Under the pieces are notes generated by a model. That model saw only the letters and a list, made by a program, of their open reading frames with translations. It searched no databases and had not been told where the DNA came from. Source: an uncultured Tateyamaria sp. (lineage in GTDB: Bacteria; Pseudomonadota; Alphaproteobacteria; Rhodobacterales; Rhodobacteraceae). Taken from it: 64,000 nt of DNA. This document shows positions 61,428 through 64,000 of this stretch, in pieces; position 1 is the first letter of the stretch, and every line of letters begins with the position of its first letter. Where the stretch lies: positions 62,001 to 126,000 of the forward strand of contig NZ_CANNDN010000003.1 in NCBI RefSeq assembly GCF_947503465.1. The letters run 5' to 3'. A program made the translations under genes and the position numbers.

Positions 61428-62033
61428 ATGGACAAATTCGAAACACTTACAGGGATCGCGGCGCCCATGCCGCTGGTGAATATCGACACCGATATGATCA
61501 TCCCCAAGCAGTTCCTGAAAACCATCAAGCGCTCGGGCCTTGGTGCGAACCTGTTTGACGAGATGCGGTTTGACCGGCAGGGCAACGAAATATCGGACTT
61601 CGTGCTGAACCAGCCGCAATACCGCAATGCGGAAATCCTCGTGGCCGGTGACAATTTCGGCTGCGGATCGTCCCGCGAACACGCGCCTTGGGCGATCAAG
61701 GATTTCGGCATCCGCTGCGTCATATCCTCTTCATTTGCCGACATTTTCTACAACAACTGCTTCAAGAACGGCATCCTGCCCATCGCGCTGCCTGCCGACG
61801 CGGTCGACGTGCTGATGAAAGACGCCGAAAAAGGCGCCAATGCCCGCATGACCGTCGATCTGGAAAACCAGACGGTGACGACGTCGGACGGCGAAAGCTT
61901 CAGCTTCGAGGTGGACGCGTTCAAGAAGCACTGCCTGATGGAAGGGCTCGACGATATCGGCCTGACCATGGAAAAGGTCGACAGCATCGACAGCTACGAG
62001 GCGCAGGCGGCACAGGCGCGTCCGTGGGTCTAA
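61428..62033 (+). CDS. leuD: 3-Isopropylmalate dehydratase small subunit
   Basis: The 201-residue protein contains [22 protein letters not shown] and [15 protein letters not shown], the swivelling-domain signature of the aconitase family. It completes the LeuCD active site. The start ATG has AAGGAC/AAGA-type upstream sequence. It is separated from leuC by 91 bases that hold two hairpins, so its translation may be adjusted separately. Confidence 0.96.
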   Translation: MDKFETLTGIAAPMPLVNIDTDMIIPKQFLKTIKRSGLGANLFDEMRFDRQGNEISDFVLNQPQYRNAEILVAGDNFGCGSSREHAPWAIKDFGIRCVISSSFADIFYNNCFKNGILPIALPADAVDVLMKDAEKGANARMTVDLENQTVTTSDGESFSFEVDAFKKHCLMEGLDDIGLTMEKVDSIDSYEAQAAQARPWV

Positions 62034-62053
62034 GCCACCATTAACCAAGATAT

Positions 62054-62116
62054 GGCATAGCGGTGGTGCATCGCTATGCCTGCCGCAGGGCGCAAACACA
62101 ACATCTTGCGCCCTGC
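62054..62116 (+). other. Two tandem strong hairpins after leuD
   Basis: GGCATAGCG-N9-CGCTATGCC (62054-62080) is a perfect nine-base stem. GCAGGGCGCAA-N10-TTGCGCCCTGC (62085-62116) is a perfect eleven-base stem five bases later. Neither is followed by a T-run. They could be a processed or protected mRNA end, a REP-like cluster, or a small RNA. The rest of the 240-base gap to the next gene shows nothing I can name. Confidence 0.55.
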
Positions 62117-62273
62117 CAAAATCCCGCCTCAGAAATGATGCACAAACGCACCACACCGACCCTCAAAATGCCCAATGGATTACGTTTCATTAACCACAAG
62201 GCTTGAGAGACCGGGTCAATCAAGGCACAAATGTGGCCAGAATGAGGCACCCGCCTGACCCGGTGGGATCAAG

Positions 62274-63167
62274 TTGGAACAAGCACGCGGCAACGTATCG
62301 CGGCTGGCCAGTTTGAAGGGATCGAGAAACGTGATTGCACGATTGTCTGGAGCCGCATTGCGCGGTTTTTTGGTGGCTTTGATGATTGCCACGCCCGCAC
62401 TTGTGGTGCCCGGGGTGTCCATTGATTCATCGCAAGCCACTGTTTTGATTGCGCTTCTTGCAGCCTTTCTGACGTTCATCGAATACAATGCGCAAAGCCC
62501 CAGCATTGTCGAGTTCCGCGATGCCGCCCCGTTCAACCGCCTGCGCTTTGCCGCCCTTCTGGCCACCGTTCTGCTGCTTAGCATCATTTGTCGTGGCAAG
62601 ACGGACCCCACCCTGCTGACCAATGCGCTGACCTCTGTCGGCACGATCATCGGCAGCAGCATCGACTTTCCCTACAGCCCGGTGCGCCTTGTGGTGCTGA
62701 TGCTGCCGCCCGACGCACATGACAGTGTGGTGCAATCGGTGCGCACAGCGGCCGGTATTGCCTACCTCATCTCGCTGATCGGCATGGCGATGTTCCTGTT
62801 CCTCGTTCGCGTTCTGGGCTGGCCGTCGCGCAACGGGTCGTTCAACGTCTGGGTCAACCTGCCCTTGTTCGACCCCACGGCGGGCGGCGATGTCCTGTAC
62901 CGCCTCAACCGTGACGCGCGCATCAACATCGCCCTTGGCTTCCTTCTGCCCTTCCTCATTCCGGCGGTGGTCAAGATGGCAGCGGACCTGCTAAACCCGA
63001 TCACGCTTGAGAACCCGCAAACCCTGATCTGGACGATGAGCGCATGGGCCTTTCTTCCCGCCAGCATGATCATGCGCGGCATCGCGATGCAGCGGATCGC
63101 AGAGATGATCAAGGACCAGCGCAAGCGCGCCTATGCCAACGCGGATCCGGACATGTTGCCGGCCTGA
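62274..63167 (+). CDS. Integral membrane protein, unknown function
   Basis: The 297-residue protein (TTG start 62274; GTG in frame about 60 bases later is possible) has about six hydrophobic helices: GFLVALMIATPALVVPG, ATVLIALLAAFLTFI, FAALLATVLLLSII, AYLISLIGMAMFLFLVRVLGW, LGFLLPFLIPAVVKMAADLL and TLIWTMSAWAFLPASMIM. A soluble loop lies between helices 4 and 5. I do not recognise a Pfam family. It lies between leuD and the endonuclease/exonuclease/phosphatase gene, an arrangement I associate with Rhodobacterales leu regions. Confidence 0.78.
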   Translation: MEQARGNVSRLASLKGSRNVIARLSGAALRGFLVALMIATPALVVPGVSIDSSQATVLIALLAAFLTFIEYNAQSPSIVEFRDAAPFNRLRFAALLATVLLLSIICRGKTDPTLLTNALTSVGTIIGSSIDFPYSPVRLVVLMLPPDAHDSVVQSVRTAAGIAYLISLIGMAMFLFLVRVLGWPSRNGSFNVWVNLPLFDPTAGGDVLYRLNRDARINIALGFLLPFLIPAVVKMAADLLNPITLENPQTLIWTMSAWAFLPASMIMRGIAMQRIAEMIKDQRKRAYANADPDMLPA

Positions 63168-64000
63168 TCACGACGCTTGCGGCCCTGCTGTGCGGGGCCG
63201 TGGCACAGGCGGACACATTGCGCATCGCCACCTACAACACGGAACTCCAACGCAAGGGCCCCGGTCTTTTCCTGCGTGACCTCGTGCGAGGTGACGATGA
63301 CCAGATCACTGCCGTGCTCGACGTCATCGCGCGGGCGGATGCCGACGTTCTGGCGCTCCAGGGCATCGACTACGACCTGACCGGAGAAGCGCTCAGCCGC
63401 CTTGCCGACGCTGCGGGGTACCCACACCATTTTGCGCTGCGTCCCAACACCGGCCGTCCCACCGGACTGGATATGGATGGTGACGGACGGCTTGGCGGAC
63501 CGCGCGACGCCCAGGGCTTTGGTTACTTTTCCGGTCAGGGCGGTATGGCGATCCTGTCGCGCCTGCCGATTGATGCCGCCAACGTCCAGGACCTGTCCGA
63601 CCTACTGTGGGTCGATGTGCCGGACGCGCGTCTGCCCGAGGTGAACGGGGCCCCCTTCCCATCCAAAGAGGCGCAAGCCGCTCAGCGCCTGTCCACGACC
63701 GGGCACTGGATCGTGTCCATCACCACGCCGGACGGTCCGTTTCACCTGATGACCTTCCATGCCAGCCCGCCGGTCTTTGACGGGCCCGAAGATCGGAACG
63801 GCAAGCGCAATCACGACGAGGTCCGGCTGTGGCAGCACGTTCTGGACGGCACCGTTGGCACCGCACCGCCGGGTGCGTTTGTGATTGCCGGGGATGCAAA
63901 CCTTGACCCCCGGGACGGCAGCGGTTTGCACAGTGCGATCATTGACCTTCTGCAAGATCAACGGCTTAGCGATGTGTCCCCGCGGGGACAGTTTGGCACC
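63164..64000 (+). CDS. Endonuclease/exonuclease/phosphatase family protein, partial (3' end off the window)
   Basis: The frame stays open to the window end (279 codons visible). It opens with a signal-peptide-like stretch (ITTLAALLCGAVAQA). The EEP domain follows with TLRIATYNTELQ, ADVLALQGIDYD, GGMAILSRLPI and GDANLDPRDGSG, which carry the metal-binding Asn, Glu/Gln and Asp positions. No ATG, GTG or TTG precedes the signal peptide in a sensible place. The start shown is CTG 63164, overlapping the preceding stop (CTGA). Secreted nuclease or phosphodiesterase. Confidence 0.8.
   Translation, partial: MITTLAALLCGAVAQADTLRIATYNTELQRKGPGLFLRDLVRGDDDQITAVLDVIARADADVLALQGIDYDLTGEALSRLADAAGYPHHFALRPNTGRPTGLDMDGDGRLGGPRDAQGFGYFSGQGGMAILSRLPIDAANVQDLSDLLWVDVPDARLPEVNGAPFPSKEAQAAQRLSTTGHWIVSITTPDGPFHLMTFHASPPVFDGPEDRNGKRNHDEVRLWQHVLDGTVGTAPPGAFVIAGDANLDPRDGSGLHSAIIDLLQDQRLSDVSPRGQFGT

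Overview
The window is a stretch of chromosome from an alphaproteobacterium, almost certainly a member of the Rhodobacterales (Roseobacter group). The evidence is the high-GC coding style, the marine-type gene content, and several protein families I associate with that group: a Branch-type glycosyltransferase with a DUF5928-like tail, a DUF1523-like protein, an EndoMS-independent endonuclease/exonuclease/phosphatase protein next to leuCD, and a GlcDEF set with a small membrane protein inserted. No rRNA, tRNA, CRISPR array, phage or insertion sequence was seen. Genes are dense, many neighbours overlap by 1-4 bases (ATGA, GTGA, TGATG, TTGA), and no gene-free stretch exceeds 300 bases. Layout, left to right. 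1-12.8 kb is mostly housekeeping and small metabolic genes: CinA-domain protein, SfsA, methionine aminopeptidase, RsmD, a flavin reductase, a Prx5-type peroxiredoxin, an MscS channel, pterin dehydratase, a glycerophosphodiesterase, a RidA protein, and a type I secretion ABC/adaptor pair with no substrate or TolC gene nearby. 12.9-24 kb holds envelope and nitrogen genes: MlaA and MlaC lipid-transport proteins, a class A penicillin-binding protein, glnK-amtB with NtrC-like upstream sites, an aromatic/aspartate aminotransferase with a sulfurtransferase, SmpB, a GDSL lipoprotein, a frameshifted YciB-like gene and a leishmanolysin-like metalloprotease. 24-27.7 kb has a divergent sulfotransferase/glycosyltransferase pair and an RNA methyltransferase. 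27.7-35.8 kb is the most interesting region: ten co-directional, tightly packed minus-strand genes. In transcription order they encode a long coiled-coil protein, a small membrane protein, a 371-residue unknown, a classical (Vps4/katanin-like in motif wording) AAA ATPase, three small three-helix membrane proteins, a 443-residue DUF6638-like protein, a two-helix membrane protein and a DUF1523-like anchored protein. It looks like one dedicated membrane-associated ATPase machine of unknown purpose, preceded by a palindromic operator-like site. I consider it the best candidate for an undescribed system here. 35.9-50.3 kb carries a GAF/HWE-type histidine kinase, creatinase with an alpha/beta hydrolase, succinate-semialdehyde-type dehydrogenase, an L,D-transpeptidase, a threonine-dehydratase-like enzyme, a large secreted phytase-like esterase behind a Pho box, an Hsp70-like ATPase, a small heat shock protein with an RpoH-like promoter, and two tandem trypsin-like proteases that share an unusual C-terminal tail. 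50.3-64 kb has the glycolate oxidase genes glcD-glcE-(membrane protein)-glcF, rlmH-rsfS, a ferredoxin-reductase-type flavoprotein, a metallo-hydrolase fused by overlap to an MscS channel gene, leuC-leuD, a membrane protein, and the start of an endonuclease/exonuclease/phosphatase protein cut by the window edge. Several intergenic palindromes recur (a GGTGCGCA hairpin family and a 37-base leader element placed just before start codons).
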